Below are positions 25,853-34,282 of a DNA stretch of 43,967 nt, piece after piece. Under the pieces are notes generated by a model. It was not told the origin of the DNA, did not search any database, and worked only from the letters and a program-made list of their open reading frames with translations. A program made the translations under genes and the position numbers. Source of the DNA: Vibrio lentus (GTDB lineage: Bacteria > Pseudomonadota > Gammaproteobacteria > Enterobacterales > Vibrionaceae); the NCBI RefSeq assembly GCF_002875945.1, contig NZ_MCZK01000041.1:1-43967 (forward strand), read 5' to 3'. Positions within the stretch are counted from its first letter, which is position 1. Each line of letters begins with the position of its first letter.

Positions 25853-27577
25853 ATGCAAGATGCTATGAACTGGTTAGCGAGAGACCCAGATCCAAGAACT
25901 CGTGAAGAGCTTCAACATCTCATCGATAAGAAAATGCACGCCGAGCTCGAAGATCGTTTTACACAACGATTAGAATTCGGTACTGCAGGCCTGCGCGGCA
26001 AAGTAGGATGCGGTCCAAATAGAATGAACCGCTTGGTGATACAAGAAACGGCGACTGGGCTTGGCCATTACTTAATTGAACATGTCGCCAATGCCGCTAT
26101 TCGTGGTGTGGTGGTTGGTTATGACGGACGTCTGGATTCTAAACAATTCGCCATCGATACCGCTTCGGTACTGACGGCCTTAGGTATTAAGGTTTATTTG
26201 ACCGCAAACGTCGCAGCAACACCCATTGTTGCCTTTGGTATCGAACACTTCAACGCAGCAGCGGCTGTGGTTGTGACAGCCAGCCACAACCCACCTGAAT
26301 ATAATGGGTTTAAGGTCTACTGGGAGAATGGTGCTCAAATCATTCCACCACATGATGCGGGTATCGCTGATGAGATTGACGTCGCGGCAACCAAACCAAT
26401 CCCACTAATCAGCCTCAGTGATGCTGAAAAGCAAGGGAACTTAGTTTGGTTAACCGAGGGTTACTACCAAACCTATCGCGCTGCGATAAATCAAAGTCCT
26501 TATGTACGCAACGACATCGATTCAGCGCATACCACCGTGACCTACACGGCAATGCATGGTGTCGGTGCACAAATGGCAGAAGATCTTCTGCACGACGGTG
26601 GATTCCATAAAGTATTCAGCGTGGCGGAACAAAGAGAGCCCGATGGCCACTTCCCGACGGTTAACTTCCCCAACCCAGAAGAAAAAGGCGCGATGGATCT
26701 CGTCGTCAATTTAGCGAAAAGTGTCGATGCCGACATCGCTTGCGCCAACGATCCGGATGCAGACCGATTTGCCGTTGCCGTTAGAGCTGATGATACAGTT
26801 AGAAGCGATGATGCTGCCTATAAGATGCTGACCGGTGATCAAGTCGGTGTATTATTTGCTCATTACTTGCTATCGAAGCCTCATACCAAAAACCAATTAG
26901 TTGGCAACAGTATTGTCTCTTCGACCTTGCTCGAAAAGGTCGCCAACTCTCATGGTGCAACCTACTTCCAAACACTGACCGGCTTTAAATGGTTAGCGAA
27001 TATCGGGATGCAGCTGGAAGATGAGCAGAATGAGTTCTTGTTTGCTTATGAAGAAGCGCTGGGCTACACGATTGGTACTCAAGTTCGCGACAAAGATGGA
27101 CTTTCTGCACTGGTAGTATTTGCTCAACTGGTTGAAGAGTTGAAGTCTCAAGGTCGAACCGTTTGGGATCTTCTTGCACAAATTTCTTTGGAACACGGTG
27201 TGCATACCAATGCTCAACGCAGTATCGGGCTTGATCCGGATTCACCGTCGATAGGTTCAAAACTGAGATCAGCACAACCTAAAACCATTGGTGGCGTAAC
27301 TGTCTCGGTAATTGAAGATCTGCAATCTTCTTTGCGATACATCGTTGGTGGCGATACTGAAACCATTAACTTACCAACAAGTGACGTATTAATTTATCAC
27401 TTGGAGGATGCTTCTCGAATTATCGTTCGACCTTCTGGCACAGAACCAAAAGTAAAAGTCTATTATGAGACGGTGACAAAGTTTGAGGGTTCAGAAACGT
27501 ACGATGAAGCTCGTCAACGTGGAGAAGAGTACACAAATAACTTGATTGAACAACACCAACAAGAACTCAGTGCTTAA
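25853..27577 (+). CDS. Phospho-sugar mutase (phosphoglucomutase/phosphomannomutase family, PGM2-like)
   Basis: A 574-residue alpha-D-phosphohexomutase of the long PGM2-like branch. Markers in order: EFGTAGLRG near residue 42, the phosphoserine loop TASHNPPEYNGFK with Ser144, the metal loop NDPDADRFAVAV (about 300), the sugar-binding FAYEEALGY (about 397), and the C-terminal phosphate loop RPSGTEPKVKVYYE. GEMSAHHYF is absent, so glucose-1-phosphate or ribose/deoxyribose-phosphate are as likely as mannose. I chose the ATG at 25853, ten bases after AAAGG; a GTG six bases earlier would be too close to it. It stands alone, divergent from coxB, and ends at a bidirectional terminator. Confidence 0.9.
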   Translation: MQDAMNWLARDPDPRTREELQHLIDKKMHAELEDRFTQRLEFGTAGLRGKVGCGPNRMNRLVIQETATGLGHYLIEHVANAAIRGVVVGYDGRLDSKQFAIDTASVLTALGIKVYLTANVAATPIVAFGIEHFNAAAAVVVTASHNPPEYNGFKVYWENGAQIIPPHDAGIADEIDVAATKPIPLISLSDAEKQGNLVWLTEGYYQTYRAAINQSPYVRNDIDSAHTTVTYTAMHGVGAQMAEDLLHDGGFHKVFSVAEQREPDGHFPTVNFPNPEEKGAMDLVVNLAKSVDADIACANDPDADRFAVAVRADDTVRSDDAAYKMLTGDQVGVLFAHYLLSKPHTKNQLVGNSIVSSTLLEKVANSHGATYFQTLTGFKWLANIGMQLEDEQNEFLFAYEEALGYTIGTQVRDKDGLSALVVFAQLVEELKSQGRTVWDLLAQISLEHGVHTNAQRSIGLDPDSPSIGSKLRSAQPKTIGGVTVSVIEDLQSSLRYIVGGDTETINLPTSDVLIYHLEDASRIIVRPSGTEPKVKVYYETVTKFEGSETYDEARQRGEEYTNNLIEQHQQELSA

Positions 27578-27647
27578 GCGTTAAGCCCAATGTGAGGCTT
27601 ATATCTACTGAGATAAAGTAGTCGGTTAAACTACAAACCATCAAAAC

Positions 27648-27677
27648 AAAAATGGACGCTAATTAGCGTCCATTTTT
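27648..27677. terminator. Bidirectional terminator between the mutase and LysE-type genes
   Basis: A 13-bp perfect stem (27648-27660 with 27665-27677) with loop AATT has A and T runs at both ends, so it can stop transcription from both convergent genes. Confidence 0.92.
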
Positions 27678-27696
27678 CGTCTTATTTACACTGCAA

Positions 27697-28326
27697 CTAA
27701 CCGATGAAGGAAGATAGCATCCAAATAGCTAAAACGATGAATACAGCGCCCATCACCTTTTGTTGATAGGTACGAAACTTTGCGTTTTCCACAAGAGACT
27801 TACCAACCGTACCCACTAACGCAACCAACAAGAAATTGAATGTTAAACCTAAAACATTCAGTAATAAACCGAGCATCAACATCTGCTCACCCGAAGTCGC
27901 TTCAATATTGGTAGACACAAACTGAGGTAAGAACATAACGAAGAAAATCAGAGCCTTCGGATTAAGCAAGTTGCTAATCAATGCTCTTTGGTAGTAGGTT
28001 TTCGCGGCAGAATTATCGCTGAGTTCAGGCGCATTCCCCTGCTCAGTTCGCAGGCAATCCCAACCCATCTTTAATAGATAGGCACCACCCAACAAATTCA
28101 GGGCTTTTAAGGCAATAGGACTCATGGCGATCAGCGCAGATACACCCATTGCTGCCAATACCGTCAGAATAATCCCAGAAGTCGCATTGCCTAGGCTTGC
28201 AAACACACCGACTTTTCGGCCATAACTCATGCTAGAGCTGGCAATAAGCAACATATCTGGGCCAGGTAAAAGAAGAAGTGCAACAACGGCTGTAAGGTAG
28301 ACGGGTAATATAGCTAAATCGATCAT
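27697..28326 (-). CDS. LysE/RhtB family amino-acid exporter
   Basis: A 209-residue membrane protein with about six hydrophobic segments. The family signature LLPGPDMLLIASSSMSYGRKVGVFASLGNATSG lies at about residues 19-51, and LNPKALIFFVMFLPQF at about 124-139 is the second conserved block. RhtB-type proteins export homoserine, threonine or other amino acids; the substrate here cannot be told. The gene stands alone, with a weak ribosome binding site and no linked LysR-type regulator. Confidence 0.9.
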   Translation of the reverse strand: MIDLAILPVYLTAVVALLLLPGPDMLLIASSSMSYGRKVGVFASLGNATSGIILTVLAAMGVSALIAMSPIALKALNLLGGAYLLKMGWDCLRTEQGNAPELSDNSAAKTYYQRALISNLLNPKALIFFVMFLPQFVSTNIEATSGEQMLMLGLLLNVLGLTFNFLLVALVGTVGKSLVENAKFRTYQQKVMGAVFIVLAIWMLSSFIG

Positions 28327-28475
28327 GGGTTTCAGTATTGATAAAAACGGAGGCGGATTTTATATCAATTACCAACACCCTTCCAGATGCAATCAGTTGT
28401 CATGAGTGAATTATTTCGAATTAAACACCACCGCTCACCAATAAAGCCAATTTATTAACTGCAAAATCAAACTAA

Positions 28476-29108
28476 CTAGCTCGCGACCCATTCGATCTCA
28501 ATCAATGTAGCTTCACCGCACTTTAGACGACCGAGGAATATGTCACCTCGATGAACTTCACCAACACCCTTAGGAGTGCCCGTCATCACCACATCACCGT
28601 CTAGCAGCGTGGTATAAGACGAGAGTTCTTCCAAGATAGACGAAGGCGAGTACAGCATTTGTTCTACGTGTCCTTTTTGCACACGGACACAATTAATGAA
28701 GAGTTCTAGGTTTAGATCCGACAAGTCCAACCCATCAGTTGGTACGAAACGGCTCAAGACGGCCGAACCATCAAATGCTTTTGCACGTTCCCAAGGTAAG
28801 CCCTTCGATTTTAAATGGCTTTGTAGCTCTCGTTTAGTGAGATCTAACCCTAGCCCTACTGCAGAATATTGACCGTTTTCAACAATGAAGCAGATCTCAG
28901 CTTCGTAATGCAGTGCTTCTTGGTGGAATGAAGATAGAGAGGAAGTCACACTGGTACTCGGCTTGTTGAAAACCACCATAGTGTCAGGGATAGCATTGTT
29001 GAGTTCTTCAATATGATCCACGTAATTGCGCCCAACACATAATACTTTGGTTGGTGCTGCCGTTCGTTTGGAGTTCATCAATTGTTCTTGATCTACAACG
29101 CTGCTCAT
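28476..29108 (-). CDS. Fumarylacetoacetate hydrolase (FAH) family protein
   Basis: A 210-residue protein made almost entirely of the FAH catalytic domain. VGRNYVDHIEELNN (about residues 26-39) supplies the catalytic His, EAEICFIVE (about 70-78) supplies the metal-binding acidic residues, and DVVMTGTPKGVGEVHRGD (about 175-192) is the C-terminal conserved block. The size suits acylpyruvases or oxaloacetate decarboxylases of the FAHD1 type rather than true fumarylacetoacetase. No tyrosine degradation genes are adjacent. AGGGATAA lies about 5 bases before the ATG. It probably acts in the cytoplasm on a small keto acid. Confidence 0.88.
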   Translation of the reverse strand: MSSVVDQEQLMNSKRTAAPTKVLCVGRNYVDHIEELNNAIPDTMVVFNKPSTSVTSSLSSFHQEALHYEAEICFIVENGQYSAVGLGLDLTKRELQSHLKSKGLPWERAKAFDGSAVLSRFVPTDGLDLSDLNLELFINCVRVQKGHVEQMLYSPSSILEELSSYTTLLDGDVVMTGTPKGVGEVHRGDIFLGRLKCGEATLIEIEWVAS

Positions 29109-29360
29109 AGTTTATCCCTGAACTATTTTTAGGAGTTCAGAGTTTAACGCATCATAAAGACAGAATCTTTGACAAGATGGTGGTGAAGTTCAAATTTCTG
29201 ATCTTCAGCTCAATTTGTTGATTTGGCTAATTTTAGACGGTTATCGATGCCAATGAGCATCTAACACTTGAGGGGAGAAACCACTAATTTCGAACAACTC
29301 GATAAATTGATAGTTCTAATCACAAGATTGTATTGATTCTATTTTACGTAGAACAAAACG

Positions 29361-29396
29361 AAAAATGCCCTCTCCAACCAAAAGATCAGAGAGGGC
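29361..29396 (-). terminator. Terminator after the porin gene
   Basis: The stem GCCCTCTC/GAGAGGGC (29367-29374 with 29389-29396) is followed on the minus strand by ATTTTTCG. It lies 75 bp after the porin stop. The remainder of the 29109-29470 gap holds nothing else I can identify. Confidence 0.85.
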
Positions 29397-29470
29397 TTAG
29401 CATGGTGCCTAGGACAGTATCCTAAAAGGTAAGTTTAAGGAGTAAACACTATGCTAAATAAGTCTGCGAC

Positions 29471-30553
29471 TTATAGGTAGTAACGAGCACCAAGTAGCCA
29501 TTGGTCATCAGCTTTTTCTTTGTACACGCCAGAACCTTGTAGGTCGAACTGGTAACCAGCAAAGCCTACGAACTGAGAAGTAAAGTTGTATTCAGCTTGT
29601 AGAGCAGTTGTGCTGTATACAGTTTCGCTGTTTTTGTCGTCTTCTACCGCTTCGTAGTTAACGCTTAGGTTAAGGCTGTTAGATAGAGCGTAAGACGCTA
29701 GTAATTCAATAGCAACAGACTCTTCTAAAACACCTTTGAAACCAAGTACAGAAGCTTGGTTCATGTAGTTGTTCATCGCATATACACCAGCAAGGTATAG
29801 ACCTTCAGAACCGTACGAACCGTAAGTTGCACTAACTACGTGAGAGTCCGCAGTTTTAGAACCACCAAGCATGTAACCGTAATCAACATCGCCGGTATTG
29901 TATGCGTAGTTTGCTGTAAAATCTGCAATAGCGTAGTTCAAAGCGATTTGACCACGATTACCGTATTCGTTATCAGATACGTTTAAGTCACTGTATTTTA
30001 CTTCGTCACCCTTACGACCTTGCCATGCAACACCTACATTTAGAGATCCTGCGTTACCGAAATCGATAGCATTACCGTAGCTCACCATTTCTTCAGCACG
30101 ACCCGTACCTAGGTTACCGTGGTCTTCGTAGATGAAGTCATTTGCGAATGCGATTGGCATATCGGCAACGCCAGCAACGCTGTAGTAAGGTGCCCATTGA
30201 GTACCTACTGCTGCGCGACCGTAATCATCGTGAGTTAGACCAACGTAACCAAGACGAGTTGTGAATGACTGATCACCACCGTCTAGCATGTTTAGCGCCC
30301 ATTCACCTTTAGCATCAGCGGTAAAGCCGTTACCAAGTTCATGAGTTGCACCGAAGTTGATACGTGGAGAAACTGACTCTACACCGATATCATCTTCGTT
30401 AAGACGGTCGCCGCTGTTTACATCACCAACTGCAACTGAAACGTGACCGCCAACTGAGAATGTTGTGCCGTCTTCGTTGTAAAGTTCTACTGCAACTGCC
30501 TGTGTACCAAATACTGCACCAGAAATTGCTAGCGCTAAAAGTTTCTTATTCAT
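29471..30553 (-). CDS. General porin, Gram-negative trimeric type
   Basis: About 360 residues: a signal peptide (MNKKLLALAISGAVFGTQAVA, 1-21), then an acidic mature protein beginning VELYNEDGTTFSVGGHVSV. Repeated amphipathic strands, many Gly, Tyr and Asp turns and the terminal WLLGARYYL with a C-terminal aromatic-Leu end are typical of 16-strand porins of the OmpU/OmpC group. It should form a diffusion channel in the outer membrane. I place the start at ATG 30553, where the signal peptide begins; upstream in-frame codons to 30646 look non-coding. Codon use is strongly biased, as for an abundant protein. A terminator follows; upstream is a long AT-rich region. Confidence 0.92.
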   Translation of the reverse strand: MNKKLLALAISGAVFGTQAVAVELYNEDGTTFSVGGHVSVAVGDVNSGDRLNEDDIGVESVSPRINFGATHELGNGFTADAKGEWALNMLDGGDQSFTTRLGYVGLTHDDYGRAAVGTQWAPYYSVAGVADMPIAFANDFIYEDHGNLGTGRAEEMVSYGNAIDFGNAGSLNVGVAWQGRKGDEVKYSDLNVSDNEYGNRGQIALNYAIADFTANYAYNTGDVDYGYMLGGSKTADSHVVSATYGSYGSEGLYLAGVYAMNNYMNQASVLGFKGVLEESVAIELLASYALSNSLNLSVNYEAVEDDKNSETVYSTTALQAEYNFTSQFVGFAGYQFDLQGSGVYKEKADDQWLLGARYYL

Positions 30554-30912
30554 TGTCATATCCATTATGTAACTGGGTGAGTTATTCACTAACAACCTCG
30601 TGCTTACGGAGAAGTTGTTACCTGCATTTAACAAGTAGGAAAACACTAATCTATGAATGTCGAAAAAGTTGCATTAAAATATATAAAATAAAAAAAACAA
30701 TACTATAAAAAACAAAAACCACTTTTAAAACAGAAGCTTACAATAACAATGACAGTGAGTTTTTGTATTTTATTTACATCTAGCAAAATGATTTTTTGTT
30801 TTTAAAATCATAATAAGAGCATTAAAAGTCAAATTAAAAATAAACTCATCAGACCATCAAATAACTCACAGTGGAAAATGAAACATCCTGTAACATTCAG
30901 AATCCGCTGGAA

Positions 30913-30967
30913 ATCTTTAAAGGCGTAAAATAAGCCCCCTACTTCGAATTCAAAGTAGATCTTTAAA
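30913..30967. promoter_or_regulatory. 20-bp near-perfect palindrome flanked by 9-bp direct repeats, upstream of the porin gene
   Basis: CTACTTCGAATTCAAAGTAG (30939-30958) is a palindrome with one mismatched pair out of ten. ATCTTTAAA stands on each side at 30913-30921 and 30959-30967. The gap from 30554 to 31059 is otherwise very AT-rich and holds a further 8-bp inverted repeat (ATGATTTT/AAAATCAT at 30788-30811). I see no gene there. A regulatory role for the porin or a remnant element are both possible. Confidence 0.55.
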
Positions 30968-30990
30968 TACCCATACAAACACTGGATACA

Positions 30991-31024
30991 AAAAAGGGTA
31001 ATCAGCCCAAGACTCATTACCCTT
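30991..31024 (-). terminator. Terminator after the yegD-type gene
   Basis: The stem AAGGGTAAT/ATTACCCTT (30994-31002 with 31016-31024) is followed on the minus strand by TTTTTG. It lies 36 bp after the Hsp70-family gene. Confidence 0.88.
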
Positions 31025-31059
31025 ATAAATTACTTAACGTGTTGTTTTATTGAACGGAT

Positions 31060-32412
31060 TTATTTAAAGCAAACCTCAGCCCAACGCGCCAAACCTGCCG
31101 TTACCGAACCGAAATAGTTTCCACTTACGATTGGAACATTCGGCACTGCTTGCTCTACAGCTTCACGCAGTATTGGAGAACGAGCAGAACCACCCGTCAT
31201 ATAGATAACGTCTGGCTTTTTCTGGCCTTGTTGGATTGCTTCTTTCACCAACTCAATCATTTTCGATTTCGGAGTTTCGATCGCATCCACCATCTGCTCA
31301 ACTGAGATGTCGACTTCTACGAGCTCAGAAGCAACATTAATCGCAGCTCGATACTGAGCGCACTCTGCCAACGCAATCTTAGCTTCTTCCGCTCGGCGCA
31401 CAATACTGTAGCCTAACGTGTCGTGATAAACCTTCATCAAGCGATCCAACTTTTGTGGATCTGCCGCTTCTTTACGAAGTAGCTTCAAGGCCGCAAGGTT
31501 TTCTCGAGAATAGAAGTTCTTTTGAGCTTCAACGTTATTGATTGCGATCGGATTCCAGAACTGGGTCAACGGCATATCAATACCTGAGGTCCCTTTACTG
31601 CCGATGCCAAAAGGTGACATCAATTGTTTGAAGGCAAGGTAGATATCAAGATCGTTACCGCCGACTCGCTGGCCACTGTGCGCCAACAGACTCTGAGTTC
31701 GATCCGCTTTACCCGACCAGGTCGGTCCCATTTCAAGTAATGAGCAATCCGTCGTACCACCACCAATATCGACAACTAATACGGTTTGGTCTTGAGTCAG
31801 TGTACTTTCGTAATCAAGTCCCGCAGCAACGGGTTCAAACTGAAACGCGATATCTTGAAAGCCAGCACGCTTAGCCGCTCGAGACAAAATATGTTCAGCT
31901 TGTCTGTTTGCTTCTTCCCCACCACGCCCGTGGAAGTTGATAGGTCGACCGATAACGGCTTGTTTGATCTGCTCTTGAGTCGTCAGCTCGGCTTGATTTT
32001 TAATATTCGCCATCATAGCGCACACTAAATCTTCGAAGAAGCTCACCTGAACATCATGTAAGCCGCTGGCACCAAGGAAAGACTTAGGAGACTTAACATA
32101 ATAAACGTCACGAGGGTCTTCTAAATAGAGGTTCAACGCTGCCTGACCAAATGCCATGTCTTCTGGCACAAGATCGATACTCTCTTCGCGGTTCAATGCA
32201 ATCGCGCGTCGCAACACCTGTTCGCCGATAGCATCACTGGGCTTGATGTTTAAGTGACGAAATAGATGCTCAGAAACACTTTCTCGAGTCGGTGCAAACA
32301 CGGTTGAGGGAATATAATGACTCTTACCTTCTAACGGCAACAAGCTAGGCTCTCCATTAACCATAGCTGCAACGGAACAGTTAGCTGTTCCATAATCAAA
32401 TCCAATAAACAT
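31060..32412 (-). CDS. yegD: Hsp70-family ATPase, YegD type
   Basis: About 450 residues with an actin/Hsp70-like ATPase fold only. FIGFDYGTANCSVA (residues 2-15) is the phosphate-1 loop. VLVVDIGGGTTDCSLLEMG (about 215-233) is the phosphate-2 loop, and VIYMTGGSARSPILREAV (about 408-425) is the adenosine-binding motif. No substrate-binding domain or EEVD-like tail follows, so it is shorter than DnaK (about 640 residues) and matches YegD, whose role is unknown. The start at ATG 32412 is chosen because GGGGGAT lies just upstream; a start four codons earlier is less likely. It is the only gene in its transcription unit. Confidence 0.92.
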   Translation of the reverse strand: MFIGFDYGTANCSVAAMVNGEPSLLPLEGKSHYIPSTVFAPTRESVSEHLFRHLNIKPSDAIGEQVLRRAIALNREESIDLVPEDMAFGQAALNLYLEDPRDVYYVKSPKSFLGASGLHDVQVSFFEDLVCAMMANIKNQAELTTQEQIKQAVIGRPINFHGRGGEEANRQAEHILSRAAKRAGFQDIAFQFEPVAAGLDYESTLTQDQTVLVVDIGGGTTDCSLLEMGPTWSGKADRTQSLLAHSGQRVGGNDLDIYLAFKQLMSPFGIGSKGTSGIDMPLTQFWNPIAINNVEAQKNFYSRENLAALKLLRKEAADPQKLDRLMKVYHDTLGYSIVRRAEEAKIALAECAQYRAAINVASELVEVDISVEQMVDAIETPKSKMIELVKEAIQQGQKKPDVIYMTGGSARSPILREAVEQAVPNVPIVSGNYFGSVTAGLARWAEVCFK

Positions 32413-32571
32413 AATATCCCCCACTCAACAAAAGGGGCGAGATGCTACATGAAAAGCCTAAAAATTACGAGGTCATTTCTCAATTTAACTGAGTAATTTC
32501 TTAGCTTAACGGCTCTTCAAGAAGAAACAAATGTGCTACATTTCAGCACAAATGAATGACGGGTCAAATTG

Positions 32572-32880
32572 ATGAAAACACCTTGCTTAGCGGCTTGTAA
32601 AAATAATGGTGGCATATGCAGCGGCTGCCACAGAACGATGGATGAGATTATCGGTTGGAAAGGCTTGTCTGAAAGCGAAAGAGATTCGGTGATGGATAGC
32701 CTCAGCGGTGCGAGTTCAACTCATCAGTGCCCACAGTGTAATGCGCCTGCTCAGTGTGATATCAGCGCAGGAAAAGAAACCTGTTGGTGCTTTGAGCTAG
32801 AAAAACGCGATACTAGCAGTATCCCTAAAGGCGGTGTTTGTATGTGTCGCAAGTGCTTGTCTGCATTGCCTATTCAATAG
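32572..32880 (+). CDS. DUF1289 plus cysteine-rich CWC domain protein
   Basis: A 102-residue protein with 15 cysteines or so. The N-terminal part (about residues 3-45) fits DUF1289: CLAACKNNGGICSGCHRTMDEIIGW. The C-terminal part (about 55-95) fits the Cys-rich CWC family: CPQCNAPAQCDIS, CWCFEL and CMCRKCL. Both probably bind zinc or an iron-sulfur centre; no function is known for either. I start at ATG 32572, one codon after a TTG. It is divergent from yegD and convergent with the HopJ-family gene. No signal peptide, so probably cytoplasmic. Confidence 0.85.
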   Translation: MKTPCLAACKNNGGICSGCHRTMDEIIGWKGLSESERDSVMDSLSGASSTHQCPQCNAPAQCDISAGKETCWCFELEKRDTSSIPKGGVCMCRKCLSALPIQ

Positions 32881-32910
32881 AGAGTAAACCTGTCTCAACA
32901 TCGAGAACAT

Positions 32911-32940
32911 AAAAGAAGCGAGATACTATTTTCTCGCTTC
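32911..32940 (-). terminator. Terminator after the HopJ-family gene
   Basis: The stem GAAGCGAGA/TCTCGCTTC (32915-32923 with 32932-32940) is followed on the minus strand by TTTTA. There is no T run on the plus strand, so it mainly serves the leftward gene. Confidence 0.8.
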
Positions 32941-32968
32941 AGAATACGAATGTTAGCCTAGTACCTGT

Positions 32969-33319
32969 TTACTTTGCTTTCGCAATCAGCGCTGGCTGAG
33001 AAAACTGTATACCGCTCCAACCATGAATCATAAAGTTACGAATGTTTTGATGGTCAGTATTCTCAGGAAAACCTAAGACATCATTGCGGTAAAACTGCCC
33101 AAAACAAGCCAGTGTTTGCTCGGGAGAAAGATCTTGAGCTAAACCAAAAGCAAAAATCTTACATGAACCATTGTTCTGTCCCGCGACATTCACTACATCA
33201 CCATTACGAAATTCACTCTCAGAAAAGTCATAGTTCGCCTCAATCACCTGCATTGTATCTTCAAATTGAATGCTTTCTGGGGCGTGAGTCAGCGTATTGA
33301 GTAAAGTTTCCAGTTCCAT
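32969..33319 (-). CDS. HopJ family protein
   Basis: A 116-residue protein with the HopJ pattern: FEDTMQVIEANYDFSESEFRNGDVVN (about residues 19-44), GSCKIFAFGLAQDLS and TLACFGQFYRNDVLGFPENTDHQNIRNFM. The family was named from a Pseudomonas syringae type III effector, yet it is a common, single-copy chromosomal gene in many non-pathogenic gammaproteobacteria, and there is no secretion system here. It is better read as a conserved cytoplasmic protein of unknown role. GGAGAAA precedes the ATG. Confidence 0.88.
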   Translation of the reverse strand: MELETLLNTLTHAPESIQFEDTMQVIEANYDFSESEFRNGDVVNVAGQNNGSCKIFAFGLAQDLSPEQTLACFGQFYRNDVLGFPENTDHQNIRNFMIHGWSGIQFSQPALIAKAK

Positions 33320-33516
33320 TTAATATTTCTCCATCAGTACATGATTAACGACAGCAGTGTATCGTGTTTTGAGGTAAGAGTAAGCTGAGTTTTCGTTTTG
33401 GAAAGCCATTCACCTTTTGACTCAACTTTTACAATTACTTAAATGAAACTAATGACATACATTTATCAGGCCGTTATATTATTTGGACAGATGATTAACA
33501 TTGTTCATTGAAGAAT

Positions 33517-34176
33517 ATGCATAAAGATAAAAACTTAGAACTGTTCAGATACCTAAAACCCGGTACAAGAACAGCAGGTGTGTTGGAATTTGGCCCGGAT
33601 GACTCAATTCAGATAAGCACGCTTTACATCGGACACAAACAAGATCAGTACTTGATTCTGGAGCTTTCTCAAAAAGCCACGGAAGCATTAACGCTAAGAA
33701 AGCTTAATAACGTCGATATCATTGTTCGTGCTATTACCGATACCGAACTGGGTCACATTGTTGCGTTTAAAACCAATGTACTGGCTCATATCACCTCGCC
33801 TGCACACCTTATCTTCCTTCGCCCACCCTCAAGCTTTGCAACAAAACCCATTCGTGAGCACGAAAGATACAAGGTACGACTGGAATGTGAAGTCACCTTT
33901 GATACCTTGTCATTGGATGCAACTTTAGTGGATTTTTCGGCATCAGGCTGCGGCATCTATCTTACCCAGCAATCGGATATCGATATCGGCTGGAAGATTA
34001 AGGCCAACTCGATCTTGAGTGAGTACTTAGACAGCGAACTTGTCTACAAGGTAGTGAGTAAAAAAAGACAAGGCCAAGGTTGGTTGTTAGGGATACAGTT
34101 CCCTGAACATATAGAGATGAACGACGAATTGAGAACGTTACTGTTGGAGCAAGCCATTACCGCTGGTTCTTTATAA
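33517..34176 (+). CDS. PilZ domain protein, probable c-di-GMP receptor
   Basis: A 219-residue cytoplasmic protein. The N-terminal region (about 1-110) resembles the YcgR-type flagellar-brake N domain. The PilZ domain (about 112-205) has the two c-di-GMP-binding motifs: RxxxR in REHERYKVR and DxSxxG in DFSASGCG. Both are complete, so ligand binding is likely. Vibrio PilZ proteins of this layout affect motility or biofilm, but the target is not visible. The start could be ATG 33517 or the TTG nine bases upstream; the ribosome binding site is weak. It is convergent with luxQ, and the riboswitch at 15.4 kb is another c-di-GMP element in the window. Confidence 0.88.
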   Translation: MHKDKNLELFRYLKPGTRTAGVLEFGPDDSIQISTLYIGHKQDQYLILELSQKATEALTLRKLNNVDIIVRAITDTELGHIVAFKTNVLAHITSPAHLIFLRPPSSFATKPIREHERYKVRLECEVTFDTLSLDATLVDFSASGCGIYLTQQSDIDIGWKIKANSILSEYLDSELVYKVVSKKRQGQGWLLGIQFPEHIEMNDELRTLLLEQAITAGSL

Positions 34177-34209
34177 AGACAAGAACGCGCTATTCGCTCT
34201 TGTCTTTAT
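34173..34209. terminator. Hairpin between the PilZ gene and luxQ
   Basis: ATAAAGACAAGA (34173-34184) pairs perfectly with TCTTGTCTTTAT (34198-34209), and the inner GCG/CGC extends the stem. The left arm contains the stop codon of the PilZ gene. The following T run is short, so it is only a moderate terminator candidate for either convergent gene. Confidence 0.6.
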
Positions 34210-34282
34210 CACAACCTCACTTTCATCGTAATGAGAAACTCGGCTTGGCTTAGCTGATTAATTGGTTGATTAGCTTTATTGA

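Noticed and set aside
30829..31017. 62-residue leftward ORF in the region between the yegD-type gene and the porin
   Set aside because: It starts inside the yegD terminator hairpin, runs through the palindrome region, has no ribosome binding site and reads like random AT-rich translation.
32969..33319. A type III secretion effector (HopJ) as evidence of virulence
   Set aside because: The family name comes from one effector, but the protein is widespread and chromosomal with no secretion system nearby.
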